64,000 bases of DNA from Streptomyces niveus (GTDB lineage: Bacteria > Actinomycetota > Actinomycetes > Streptomycetales > Streptomycetaceae): the NCBI RefSeq assembly GCF_002009175.1, contig NZ_CP018047.1, positions 7,245,001-7,309,000 of the forward strand, given 5' to 3'. Positions 9,154 to 17,364 of this stretch are shown here, one piece after another. Under the pieces are notes generated by a model, which did not search any database, was not told where the DNA came from, and was given only the letters and a program-made list of their open reading frames with translations. Position numbers and translations under genes: made by a program. Each line of letters starts with the position of its first letter. Position 1 is the first letter of the stretch.

Positions 9154-9915
9154 GTGGTGAATGTGTCAGAACTTGAGATGACTTCCGCCGGTGAGCCCGC
9201 GACGCCTGTCTGGCCCCGGTGGGAGGTGCAGGGATATGGAACGGTCAACTGCGACACGCCGCCGGGTGGCCGCTGCGCACTCGCGCCGGATGAACTGGTA
9301 CCGCCCTGGGTCGACATCCGGCTGACATTCGCCGACGGGGCCCGCGTCGATGTGCTCGCCGTCCAGCGTGACGGTGTGATCGCCGTCGAGGACGCGCAGG
9401 CCGACCCGCCGCTGCCGCTGGCCGATCTGACCGAGCTGGGTGCCTGGATCGAGGCGCCGCTCGCGTACGCCCGTGGGGTGGTGGCGGGACAGCACCATGT
9501 GGAGGCCGCCCCGCTCGACGGCGGTGACGGTGACGGCGACGGCGGCGACGGGACGACTGGCCCGACGGGCCCGGCGGCGCCCGGTCCCGCGTCGCGTCGT
9601 ACACAGGACACTGTCGCCGTGGTGGCGGAGGACGAGGGGTACGAGTACGAGGGCGGCTCCGCGGCCGCCGACGCGCGGTTTCCTCCTGAGGAGGAGCCCG
9701 CGTCCGTCGGCCGGCACCGCGCCGACGACTCCGCTTCGTCCGACCGCGCGGACCGGCGCGGCGTGGCGGCGACGTACCGCAGGGCCCAGCAGTTGGGCCA
9801 GGACCCGGTCCTCGTGGTGATGTGCGCGACGGGGTACGGGCGCCGCAAGTCGCTCAGCCTGATCGCGAGTGCCCGCGACGACGGATACCTGACGCCCCGT
9901 CACCGCCGCCGCTGA
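9154..9915 (+). CDS. DUF6214-like protein
   Basis: 253 residues, resembling the Streptomyces DUF6214 family: a conserved N-terminal half (WPRWEVQGYG, PPWVDIRLTFADGARVDVLAV, VEDAQADPPLPLADLTELGAWIEAPL), a Gly/Asp-rich linker at about residues 125-150, and a C-terminal block with YRRAQQLGQDPVLVVM and SLIASARDDGYL. The function is unknown; there are no catalytic motifs, signal peptide or membrane segment. The start is uncertain: GTG 9154, GTG 9157 and ATG 9178 are all in frame, and GGGAGA at 9135-9140 favours the earliest. It is divergent from the ferredoxin reductase gene. Confidence 0.75.
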   Translation: MVNVSELEMTSAGEPATPVWPRWEVQGYGTVNCDTPPGGRCALAPDELVPPWVDIRLTFADGARVDVLAVQRDGVIAVEDAQADPPLPLADLTELGAWIEAPLAYARGVVAGQHHVEAAPLDGGDGDGDGGDGTTGPTGPAAPGPASRRTQDTVAVVAEDEGYEYEGGSAAADARFPPEEEPASVGRHRADDSASSDRADRRGVAATYRRAQQLGQDPVLVVMCATGYGRRKSLSLIASARDDGYLTPRHRRR

Positions 9916-9977
9916 CGGCCCTCCCGAGTAACCGCTTACGCTTCGCGCCCCGGTCCGGTGTCGGTTCCGGACGGGCG

Positions 9978-10655
9978 TTACAGCGAGCGCATCCGGTTGA
10001 TCTCGGACGTCTGCTGGGCGATCACATCGCTCGCCATCTCCTCGAGCTGGACGTTGTTGCCCGCCGAGAGGGCGTCGGTCGCCATCGTGACCGCACCCTG
10101 GTGGTGCGTGATCATGAGGCTGATGAAGAGCTCGTCGAACGCCTTGCCCTTCGCGGCGCGCAGCTTCGACAGCTGGGCCTCGGTGGCCATGCCCGGCATG
10201 TCCATCGCGCCGTGGTCGTGGCCGCCCTCCTTCTTCGCCTTCTCCTCGCCGCCGTTGAGCTTCAGCCAGCCCTCCATGGCGCCGATCTCCGGCTTCTGCG
10301 ACGCGTTGATGCGCTCGGCGAGCCGCTTCACCTGGCCGGATCCCGCCCGGTCCGGGGCGAGTTCGGTCATCACCAGCGCCTGGGCGTGATGCGTGATCAT
10401 CATCGTCGCGTAACCGAAGTCGGACGAGTTGGGCGTGTTGTCCGGGAGTTCCTTCGCCGCCTCCTCCGGGGAGAGGGTCCTGGACTTATCGCCGGGCTTG
10501 CCCGGGGCGATGATCTGCTCCGTGGCCCCGCTCTTGGTCTCACTCTTCGCGTCGTCGTCCCCCGAATCGCAGGCGCCCAGGGCGAGTAGGGCGACGAGGG
10601 CCGTGGCAGTCACGACAGGCCGGAGGACACGCGGACTCCTGGTCCGGATCAACAC
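9978..10655 (-). CDS. DUF305 domain lipoprotein
   Basis: 225 residues from GTG 10655, chosen because CCAGGAGG lies just upstream. The signal peptide ends in the lipobox LGAC, so it is a membrane-anchored extracytoplasmic protein. The body is a DUF305 four-helix (ferritin-like) domain with the paired motifs MMITHHAQALVM and SLMITHHQGAVTM and the Met/His-rich HDHGAMDMPGM segment, which suggest copper or other metal binding. DUF305 proteins are often linked to copper homeostasis, but biochemical roles are poorly defined. It is divergent from the secreted LVIVD protein, a pairing I recall as common in actinobacteria. Confidence 0.92.
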   Translation of the reverse strand: MLIRTRSPRVLRPVVTATALVALLALGACDSGDDDAKSETKSGATEQIIAPGKPGDKSRTLSPEEAAKELPDNTPNSSDFGYATMMITHHAQALVMTELAPDRAGSGQVKRLAERINASQKPEIGAMEGWLKLNGGEEKAKKEGGHDHGAMDMPGMATEAQLSKLRAAKGKAFDELFISLMITHHQGAVTMATDALSAGNNVQLEEMASDVIAQQTSEINRMRSL

Positions 10656-10694
10656 GGTGACCTCCTGGGGTGCTTGACGTGTATCTGGCATCTG

Positions 10695-10712
10695 GTTAGG
10701 AGCTTTCCTAAC
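10695..10712. promoter_or_regulatory. Inverted repeat in the DUF305/LVIVD divergent promoter region
   Basis: GTTAGGA and TCCTAAC, perfect 7-base arms with a 4-base spacer, lie 40 bases upstream of the DUF305 start and 133 bases upstream of the LVIVD start. The arms recall iron-box half-sites (TTAGG/CCTAA), but the spacing is 6 rather than 9 bases, so a DmdR/IdeR assignment is not supported. This is a candidate shared operator. Confidence 0.5.
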
Positions 10713-10844
10713 ACGCTTACGGGCACGAGTGATCGAAAACTTTCATTACATCTAGGTTTCCATCTGTTGTGATGTACATGAGAAGGACGATACTGCCCAG
10801 GTCCGTAAGCCGTTCAACTGAGAACGGATACAAGGGAGGACGCA

Positions 10845-12338
10845 GTGACTTCGTTGCACACCACGCGCGTGCGGCGTAGACGTCTCGGCGTGGCAGCTGC
10901 CGCTGCCGCCGGGCTCTTCGCCACTCTGCTGGCCGCCGGACCGGCGGTCGCCACACCCGACCCCGGTGACAAGCCTGCCAAGGAGGAGACCTCCAAGAGC
11001 CAGCAGGCCGAGGCCAGGAAGGCCATCGAGAACAACGACATACCCGGTGTGGACGAGATCATCCACAGCGACAACATGAGCCATGTCGCCAACGTCCCCA
11101 AGGAACACCTGAAGGGGACCAACTCGGACATCGCCTTCCAGGGGAAGTACGCCTTCTCCGGCAACTACGACGGCTTCCGGATCTTCGACATCAGCAAGCC
11201 GTCGAAGCCGAAGACCGTCGCCCAGGTCCTGTGCCCCGGTGGCCAGAACGACATATCCGTCTCGGGCGACCTGCTCTTCCTGTCGACGGACGCCTCGCGC
11301 AGTGACAACTCCTGTTCCAGCGTCTCGCAGCCGGCGACGGAGAAGTCCTCCTGGGAGGGCATGAAGATCTTCGACATCAGCGACAAGCGCAACCCCGAGT
11401 ACGTCGCGGCCATCGAGACCGCGTGTGGTTCGCACACGCACACGCTGGTGCCGGAGCGCAAGAACATCTACGTGTACGTCTCCTCGTACTCGCCCAACAC
11501 CGCGTTCCCGGACTGCCAGCCGCCGCACGACGGCATCAGCATCATCAAGGTGCCCCGCAAGGCTCCCGAGCAGTCGAAGATCGTCGACTTCCCGATCCTC
11601 TTCCCGGACGGCGGCAACCCGGGCGCGCCCACCAACCCGGGTGTCTCGGCGACCACCGGCTGCCACGACATCACGGTCCTCCCGTCCAAGGACGTCGCCG
11701 CCGGCGCCTGCATGGGTGACGGCATCCTGTTCGACATCAAGGACCCGGAGAAGCCGCGGGTCATCGACCGCGTCCAGGACAACGTCAACTTCGCCTTCTG
11801 GCACTCGGCCACCTTCAACCAGCGTGCCAACAAGATCGTCTTCACCGACGAGCTCGGCGGCGGCGGCGCGGCCACCTGCAACGAGGAGATCGGCCCGAAG
11901 CGCGGCGCCGACGGCATCTACGACATCCTCGGCAAGGGCGACAAGCGGACGCTGGAGTTCAAGAGCTACTTCAAGATCGACCGCCCGCAGGCGGACGCCG
12001 AGGTGTGCGTGGCGCACAACGGATCGCTGATCCCGGTCAAGGGCAAGGACATCATGGTCCAGGCCTGGTACCAGGGCGGCATCTCGGTCTGGGACTTCAC
12101 GGACTCCTCGAAGCCGAAGGAGATCGGCTACTTCGAGCGCGGCCCGGTCACCCTCGACCAGGTCACCACGGCCGGCCCGTGGTCGGCGTACTACTACAAC
12201 GGCTACATCTACTCGAACGACATCGCCAAGGGTCTGGACGTCATCAAGCTCGACGACCGCCGGACGGACGAGGCGAAGAAGGTGAAGATGGACGAGCTCA
12301 ACGTCCAGACGCAGCCTGACTACTTCGAGGACTTCTAA
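10845..12338 (+). CDS. Secreted LVIVD-repeat beta-propeller protein
   Basis: 497 residues from GTG 10845, with GGGAGGA at 10834-10840. A Sec/Tat-like signal peptide (RVRRRRLGVAAAAAAG, cleavage near AVA) is followed by LVIVD-type propeller blades: GFRIFDISKPSKP, GMKIFDISDKRNP and GISVWDFTDSSKP, each a beta strand ending in a xDIS/xDFT turn. The conserved histidines in HTHTL, CHDIT and CVAHNGS could hold a metal. The enzymatic role is unknown. It is divergent from the DUF305 lipoprotein; both are extracytoplasmic and probably co-regulated. Its stop lies 1 base from the convergent TetR stop. Confidence 0.9.
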   Translation: MTSLHTTRVRRRRLGVAAAAAAGLFATLLAAGPAVATPDPGDKPAKEETSKSQQAEARKAIENNDIPGVDEIIHSDNMSHVANVPKEHLKGTNSDIAFQGKYAFSGNYDGFRIFDISKPSKPKTVAQVLCPGGQNDISVSGDLLFLSTDASRSDNSCSSVSQPATEKSSWEGMKIFDISDKRNPEYVAAIETACGSHTHTLVPERKNIYVYVSSYSPNTAFPDCQPPHDGISIIKVPRKAPEQSKIVDFPILFPDGGNPGAPTNPGVSATTGCHDITVLPSKDVAAGACMGDGILFDIKDPEKPRVIDRVQDNVNFAFWHSATFNQRANKIVFTDELGGGGAATCNEEIGPKRGADGIYDILGKGDKRTLEFKSYFKIDRPQADAEVCVAHNGSLIPVKGKDIMVQAWYQGGISVWDFTDSSKPKEIGYFERGPVTLDQVTTAGPWSAYYYNGYIYSNDIAKGLDVIKLDDRRTDEAKKVKMDELNVQTQPDYFEDF

Positions 12339-12339
12339 G

Positions 12340-12960
12340 TCATCGGAGGCTCCGCCGGGCGGGCTCCCCGCCCGGCGGAGCGGCGTACGCCGGGTCCAGA
12401 CCGAAGCGGTGGAACAGCTCGTCCCGCAGGCTGGCCAGCGGCATCGCCGCCCCCGGCAGCAGAATCGCGAACACCGCGCCCATCATCAGCGCGCGCAGCA
12501 GCGGATAGTCGTTGTCCACGTCCGCCGACCCGTAGCGCACCATCGTCTCGCGCAGCAGCTCCGCGAGCCGCTGCTGCTCGGGGCACTGCACGAAGCCCTC
12601 GGCCTGGAGAATTCCGGCCATATGGGCACGCATCACCACCGGATGGTCGACCGTGAGGCCGAGCACGGCGTCGATGGCGCGCGCCAGCAGCTCCCGGCCG
12701 TCGTCGGTACGGGGCTCACGTTCCAGGGCCGCTTGCAGGGTGCGGTGCATCAGCCGGTGCACGGCCGACTGGAACATCGGACGCTTTCCGGGGAAGTAGT
12801 ACGAGACCAGTCCGCGTGCCGCTCCCGCCCGGTCGGCGATGTCGGCCAGCGTCGTTCCGTCGAAACCCCGCTCCTCGACCAGCTCCACGGTGGCCTGCAG
12901 AAGCCGTTCGCGGGAACGCCGGCGAAGTTCTTCATTGACCGATGGGCTCCGCGGGGACAT
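12340..12960 (-). CDS. TetR family transcriptional regulator
   Basis: 206 residues from ATG 12960, chosen because AGGAGT lies 8 bases upstream and an operator-promoter lies just 5' of it; the frame is open to 13101 but would read through that promoter. The TetR HTH is at about residues 12-55 (GTTLADIADRAGAARGLVSYYF), and the C-terminal helical domain binds an unknown ligand. It is probably autoregulated through the palindrome at 12978-12994, which overlaps the -10. The neighbouring genes are convergent or insulated by a hairpin, so the target outside its own promoter is not evident. Confidence 0.93.
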   Translation of the reverse strand: MSPRSPSVNEELRRRSRERLLQATVELVEERGFDGTTLADIADRAGAARGLVSYYFPGKRPMFQSAVHRLMHRTLQAALEREPRTDDGRELLARAIDAVLGLTVDHPVVMRAHMAGILQAEGFVQCPEQQRLAELLRETMVRYGSADVDNDYPLLRALMMGAVFAILLPGAAMPLASLRDELFHRFGLDPAYAAPPGGEPARRSLR

Positions 12961-12977
12961 GCTGGACTCCTGCGTTG

Positions 12978-12997
12978 ACTGGCTCCTAGCCAGTATA
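12978..12997 (-). promoter_or_regulatory. TetR autoregulatory operator overlapping the -10 box
   Basis: ACTGGCT and AGCCAGT, perfect 7-base arms with a 3-base spacer (12978-12994), overlap TATACT on the minus strand (12992-12997), a good -10 for the TetR gene starting at 12960. This is classical negative autoregulation geometry. Confidence 0.75.
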
Positions 12998-13049
12998 CTC
13001 GGCACGTCCTCGCGGACGGCCCGTCGGGCCTGGTCGGCGTGGGTGAAGG

Positions 13050-13092
13050 CTGTCTGTCTTGGGCGACGCGGGGGATCGCCCAAGACAGACAG
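13050..13092. terminator. 17-bp perfect hairpin terminator
   Basis: CTGTCTGTCTTGGGCGA (13050-13066) is the exact complement of 13076-13092, with a 9-base loop. It lies 44 bases past the stop of the M14 carboxypeptidase (minus strand) and upstream of the tetR promoter, so it ends the peptidase transcript. There is no U-tract. Confidence 0.85.
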
Positions 13093-13135
13093 TGCTACCA
13101 CCGCCCCGGTCGGGGACCGAGCCGGTGACGGTCTG

Positions 13136-14482
13136 TCAGGCCGTGCAGTACTGCGACTCCTTGCCGATGGACCGGTACATGCAGTCGGCGTTCTCCAGGA
13201 GTTGGAGGACCGCGTCCCGGTTGCGGCTCGTCTCGCGCTCGATCACCTCGTCGGGCGGGTAGAAACCGCCGCCGCCGGCGCTGCCCGGGTACATCTCGAA
13301 GGTGTACGCGAAGATCTTCTGGTTCCCCCACAGCCAGTCGTCGATCGACCCGTCCGTGATGTAGAGGTCGCTCGCCTGCTCCGCGGTGTAGCCGTTGCTC
13401 GCCGCCATCTTCCCGCCGACCGCGGCGAAGGCGTTCCGGTCGTCGATCGTCATGCCGGGAGCGGTGTCGGCCCGTGTGTAGCCGTACGGCCACAGCACCA
13501 GTTCGCTGTACGTGTGGAAGTCGATGGCCGCCTTGAGCTGCTGCCTGCCGCCGACGACCCGGCTGCGCGCGAAGTCCGCGACCACCTTGACCTCCGGGGC
13601 GGACTCGGCGCGCGGGCCGCGGTACGTCTCGGAGCCGGGGGTGCCGGAGGAGCCGCCGCAGCAGCCCCACTGGAAGGCCCAGTTGCGGTTGAGGTCCGTA
13701 CCGATCGCGGAGGAACCGGAGTTGGGCTGTCGGTTCAGGCGCCAGCTGCGGTAGGAACCGGTGGCGATGTCGTACTCGCCGCCGTCCGGGTTGACGTCCG
13801 GGACGATCCAGATCTCCCGGTTGTTCACGGCGCTGGTGACGCGTGAGTCGGTGCCGTAGGAGTCACCCAGCTCGCGGATCAGATACAGCGCCATCTCGAC
13901 GGTGAGGTGCTCGCGGGCGTGCTGGTGGTGCGTGAACAGCACCTCGGGCTCGTTCTCGTCCGTCGCCACGTTGTCGCTGATCTTGACCGCGATGATGTCG
14001 CGGCCCTGGTAGCTCTTGCCGATGACGCGCTTGCTGATGAGGCTGGGATGAGCCGCGATCCGCTGGTTGATCTCGGCGGTCATCTCCGCGTAGTTGTGAT
14101 AGCGCGAGTCGGCCGAGGGGAAGTCGAACGGCTCGGCGGCCCTGCCGTTCGTCCTGGCGGGCGGGCCGGGCAGTACGTCGAGCCGGTAGCCCTCCGCGCG
14201 CAGCTGCCGCGCCTGGGTGTCGGTGGCGCTGACGACCGTCGAGCGCTCGCCCGCCTCGTCCACCGATACGCCGCTGGAGGCGAGGGCGGTACGGCCCAGT
14301 ACGTCGGCCACGCCGGGTATCTCGTACTGCCGCACGCGCTCCTCGGCGGCTGTGGAGGACTCGGGAGCGGCCTTCGGATCCGGGGGCGCCGCCTCGGCCG
14401 TGAAGGGGACGGCCACGGCGAGTGCCAGCATGGCCGCGAGGGTGGCGGCCTTCCATCTGGCCTCGCGTACGCGAAGTCGCAT
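13136..14482 (-). CDS. Secreted M14 zinc carboxypeptidase
   Basis: 448 residues. The N-terminal signal peptide (hydrophobic [13 protein letters not shown], cleavage near AEA) is followed by a pro-region of about 90 residues and an M14 catalytic domain: zinc ligands His188 and Glu191 in HAREH and His323 in DFHTYSEL, substrate-binding DVNPDGG and LNRNW, and the catalytic Glu396 in TFEMYPG. All key residues are present, so it should be an active extracellular metallocarboxypeptidase cleaving C-terminal residues; it resembles the Streptomyces carboxypeptidase T/SG type. The leader carries a 9-bp hairpin. Confidence 0.96.
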   Translation of the reverse strand: MRLRVREARWKAATLAAMLALAVAVPFTAEAAPPDPKAAPESSTAAEERVRQYEIPGVADVLGRTALASSGVSVDEAGERSTVVSATDTQARQLRAEGYRLDVLPGPPARTNGRAAEPFDFPSADSRYHNYAEMTAEINQRIAAHPSLISKRVIGKSYQGRDIIAVKISDNVATDENEPEVLFTHHQHAREHLTVEMALYLIRELGDSYGTDSRVTSAVNNREIWIVPDVNPDGGEYDIATGSYRSWRLNRQPNSGSSAIGTDLNRNWAFQWGCCGGSSGTPGSETYRGPRAESAPEVKVVADFARSRVVGGRQQLKAAIDFHTYSELVLWPYGYTRADTAPGMTIDDRNAFAAVGGKMAASNGYTAEQASDLYITDGSIDDWLWGNQKIFAYTFEMYPGSAGGGGFYPPDEVIERETSRNRDAVLQLLENADCMYRSIGKESQYCTA

Positions 14483-14519
14483 GTTGTCTCCTGGATGTGG
14501 AGTCGTGTGGGGGGTTCAA

Positions 14520-14542
14520 CCGCCGCACATGGCGTGCGGCGG
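14520..14542 (-). promoter_or_regulatory. Leader hairpin upstream of the carboxypeptidase gene
   Basis: CCGCCGCAC and GTGCGGCGG form a perfect 9-base stem around 5 bases, 38 bases before the ATG at 14482. It could be an operator or an mRNA leader hairpin; it does not reach the ribosome site. Confidence 0.4.
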
Positions 14543-14712
14543 GCGGTTGTTCGCGCCACATCGTGGAGGGCTGACATGATCCGGTCAAGTGGTGAACTTC
14601 GGCCATCCGGACCGGTACCCGCGCATCGTCCGCTGTCCGGTGCCCGAAGCGGTACGGGAAGCGGTTCCGGCGGACGTTCGACGGGGCCCCGGCCGGTCGC
14701 GAGCACCACCTC

Positions 14713-14738
14713 CGGGGCGGGCGCCGGGGCCCGCCCCG
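14713..14738 (-). terminator. Terminator hairpin after the HAD gene
   Basis: Ten-base arms CGGGGCGGGC/GCCCGCCCCG with a 6-base loop, 112 bases past the HAD stop on the minus strand. There is no U-tract. Confidence 0.5.
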
Positions 14739-14849
14739 TGAAATGGTCCCGTATCCCGGCCGATTCGAGGTCCGGGCGCGCGGCGCCCCGCGCGCTCCGC
14801 GGACGCCCGAGGTCAACTGGCGCCGCTGCGGGGCGCGGTGGAGGCCCGC

Positions 14850-15545
14850 TCAGCGTGTGAGGGTGAGAACGGGCCGCAGGCCCGCCGGGCGCTCCTCCAC
14901 CGGCAGATGGTCGACGAAGTGCACGGCGCAGCCCAGTTCGGCCGCGCCGCCGTCCGCCTTCCGGTCGTCCCCGACCATCAGCACATCGCGCGGATCCTGT
15001 CCGATGGCCTCGCAGGCCGCGCCGAAGAGGCGTACGTCCGGCTTCTGGATGCCGTGCTCGTACGACAGCACGTAGGCGTCCACATAGTCGTCCATGCCGT
15101 GCGCGCGGAAGACCGGACGCAGGTCCCAGCCGATGTTGCTGATCACGCCTACGCCGATGCCCTCGCGCTTGAGGGTGCCGAGCACCTCCGCCGTATCGGC
15201 GTACGGCCGCCAGGCGTCCGGCGTCCGGTGGCGCTCGTAGAGGGCGTCGTACAGCCGCGGGTCCGGGAGTGCGACCTGCCGTGCGAGACCGGTGTACGCG
15301 GCCCTGTGCAGCTCCGCGCTCTCGTCGCGGGTGGCCCACAGCCCGGCCAGCTCCGGCGGCACCTGCTGCGGCGAGGGACCGCCGGGCAGCGCCCCCGCCA
15401 CGGCGAGCTGGACCGCGTACCGCCGGACCTCGGCGGGCGGCACGGGAACGCTCAATTCGTCGAGTACGGACCGGAGCCAGGAACCGGCCGATTCGATGCG
15501 GAACAGAGTCCCTGAGAAGTCGAAAAGCACACCCTTGATCTTCAT
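14850..15545 (-). CDS. HAD superfamily hydrolase with substituted second aspartate
   Basis: 231 residues of the HAD fold with a cap domain. Motif I reads VLFDFSGTLF: the nucleophile Asp9 is present, but the acid/base position two residues on, usually Asp, is Ser11. Motif II is VGVISNIG, and motif III/IV includes KPDVRLFGAACEAIGQDPRDVLMVGDDRKAD. Phosphatases of this family need the second Asp, while dehalogenases and phosphonatases replace it, so phosphatase activity should not be assumed. It belongs to an uninterrupted run of minus-strand genes (PAP2, M56, DUF5134), but the 19-base gap to PAP2 is the only tight linkage. Confidence 0.9.
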   Translation of the reverse strand: MKIKGVLFDFSGTLFRIESAGSWLRSVLDELSVPVPPAEVRRYAVQLAVAGALPGGPSPQQVPPELAGLWATRDESAELHRAAYTGLARQVALPDPRLYDALYERHRTPDAWRPYADTAEVLGTLKREGIGVGVISNIGWDLRPVFRAHGMDDYVDAYVLSYEHGIQKPDVRLFGAACEAIGQDPRDVLMVGDDRKADGGAAELGCAVHFVDHLPVEERPAGLRPVLTLTR

Positions 15546-15564
15546 GGCCCCGATCCTCGCCGGG

Positions 15565-16269
15565 TCACCGCCACCGGGACAAGGCCCGTCCGCCGTACGT
15601 GGCGACGGACAGGGCCACCAGACACGCTCCGAACAGCCAGCCGGCCACCACGTCCGAACTCCAGTGCACGCCCAGCCAGACCCGCGTGAACCCGGCGCCG
15701 AGAGCCGACACCACCCCCACCACCAGCGCGACCCGCCACAGCGGACCGCTCACACCGTGCCGTCGCAGCAGCCACAGAAGCATCCCGACGGTGACGGTGG
15801 CCGTCATCGCGTGGCCCGAGGGGAACGCCGCGAAATGCGCCGAGTCGACCGGGTCCGGCCAACTGGGGCGCTCGCGCCCGACGGCGGCCTTCACGCCCTG
15901 CGACACCAGGGCGCCCACCAGGCTCGTCAGGGCGACCCAGCAGGCGAGCAGGCGCTCGCGGCGGAACCAGAGGACGAAGAAGGCGACCGCGGTCAGCAGA
16001 CGCATCGTCCAGGGGTCCCACACCCAGTCCGTGAGGATCCGGTTCGCGTGGGTGAGTCCCGGCTCGGAGACCGCCCACCGGTGCAGATCCACGGAGACGG
16101 TCCGGTCCAGGGAGAGCAGCGGGCCCCACTTGGCGGCGACGAGTGCCAGCAGGATCAGGGAGGCGGCCCCGAGCACCGCGCCGACGCGGGCCGGCGTCAC
16201 GGGTCCGGGCGGTGTGGACGGTGCCGGCGAGGCCGGTCGTGGCGCCGGGGGCACCGCGGGGGATTGCAT
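15565..16269 (-). CDS. PAP2-type phosphatase, membrane
   Basis: 234 residues with about five transmembrane segments. The three PAP2 motifs are complete: K127...RERP, PSGH (150-153) and R196...H202...D206 in TRVWLGVHWSSD. Such enzymes dephosphorylate lipid phosphates or undecaprenyl pyrophosphate at the outer face of the membrane. A Pro-rich N-terminal tail of about 28 residues precedes the first membrane helix. The ATG at 16269 has GGATC upstream. It sits just ahead of the HAD gene. Confidence 0.94.
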   Translation of the reverse strand: MQSPAVPPAPRPASPAPSTPPGPVTPARVGAVLGAASLILLALVAAKWGPLLSLDRTVSVDLHRWAVSEPGLTHANRILTDWVWDPWTMRLLTAVAFFVLWFRRERLLACWVALTSLVGALVSQGVKAAVGRERPSWPDPVDSAHFAAFPSGHAMTATVTVGMLLWLLRRHGVSGPLWRVALVVGVVSALGAGFTRVWLGVHWSSDVVAGWLFGACLVALSVATYGGRALSRWR

Positions 16270-16302
16270 GGGGTGATCCTTAACGACGAAGGGCCCGCCA
16301 AG

Positions 16303-17238
16303 CTATCCCAGGGCGCGTAGTGCCGGGATGAAGGCCACCACGAGCGGAACGGCGGGCACCAGCGCCGCGGCCGCCGTCAGCCGCAGCCGACGGCCCGCCG
16401 TCAGCCGGGGGAGCGGTGTCAGCAGCCGGTCCACCCGGCGCGGCAGCTCGCCGTCGGGCGTCGGGCAGGGGCCGAACACTCCACGGTCCTCGTTCAGTTC
16501 GACCAGGGCGAGCGCGATCGTCAGCCTGCCGAAACGGCGGGACGCGACGTCGTCGGCGGCCAGTTCGACCAGGCGGTGCATCTCGGCCTGGAACGCGGCG
16601 AAGACCGGTATCTGCGGGAACCCGTTGGCCAGCGCCGACGAGCAGTGCAGCAGCCAGTCGTGCCGGGCGCGGGCGTGACCCTGCTCATGGGCCAGTACGG
16701 CATCGAGCTGGCGGCCCTTGAGCCGTCGCAGGGCGGCCGTGGTGACGACGAGTTGGGGCGCGGCGCCCGGCAGCCACCAGGCCCCCGGACGCTCGCCCTC
16801 CAGGACGACCAGCGGGCCCTGGCCGGGCTCCTCGCCGGGCAACAGCGGTGAACGGACGAGTAGTTCGGTACGGCGCCGCTTGCGGCGCGTGTGCGCCCGG
16901 TGGATCTCCCGCGTGAGCATGGCGCCCGTCCACACCCCGCCGGCCGCCAGGATCAGGGCCAGCGCCGCCGACCACGGACGGTGCGCGCCGAGCGCGTACG
17001 CCTCTACGACCCCGCTCGGGGCGGGGGCGAAGACATGTCCCCGTACGGCCAGCCAGGCCGCCGCCGCGCTGAACGTCATGGCGAGCCCGAAGCACAGCAG
17101 CACGGCCGCCACCACGCACTGCCAGACCCAGAGGGCCACCACGGGCTCGCGCTCGGGCCATTCGGCGCGGGCCAGCAGTCGCGGGGCGACCACGGCGGCC
17201 AGCGCACCGAGCGTCAGCAGCACGAGGGAGACCATCAT
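16303..17238 (-). CDS. M56 family membrane metallopeptidase
   Basis: 311 residues with membrane helices at both ends (residues 1-20, 40-65, 90-110 and near 290-310) and a cytoplasmic-facing zinc peptidase core: HEQGH at 184-188 and the third ligand Glu225 in ELAADD. This is the BlaR1/MecR1 peptidase type without a sensor domain. In many actinomycetes such a gene is paired with a BlaI/CopY repressor; none is present here, so its target is unknown. Two adjacent in-frame ATGs (17238 and 17235) are possible starts. Confidence 0.93.
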   Translation of the reverse strand: MMVSLVLLTLGALAAVVAPRLLARAEWPEREPVVALWVWQCVVAAVLLCFGLAMTFSAAAAWLAVRGHVFAPAPSGVVEAYALGAHRPWSAALALILAAGGVWTGAMLTREIHRAHTRRKRRRTELLVRSPLLPGEEPGQGPLVVLEGERPGAWWLPGAAPQLVVTTAALRRLKGRQLDAVLAHEQGHARARHDWLLHCSSALANGFPQIPVFAAFQAEMHRLVELAADDVASRRFGRLTIALALVELNEDRGVFGPCPTPDGELPRRVDRLLTPLPRLTAGRRLRLTAAAALVPAVPLVVAFIPALRALG

Positions 17239-17364
17239 GGTCGCCAGTTTATGAGTGCGGTGCCGCTCAGAGGGGCGGCCGCGGGCGGCAAGTGACGCAG
17301 GACACGGTCGTCGTGCGTGTCGTCGGGCGCCGCGGGCGGCCCGCCGGTCCCGTCGGTCGCCGCG

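Larger units (their letters stand above)
14483..14849. other. Gene-free region between the HAD and M14 peptidase genes
   Basis: 367 bases with no convincing ORF. It holds a leader hairpin (14520-14542), the presumed minus-strand promoter of the carboxypeptidase, and the terminator hairpin of the HAD gene (14713-14738). Nothing else is recognisable. Confidence 0.6.

Noticed and set aside
10695..10712. Iron box (DmdR/IdeR site)
   Set aside because: Half-sites match but the spacer is 6 instead of 9 bases and the central GTTAGGCT core is absent.
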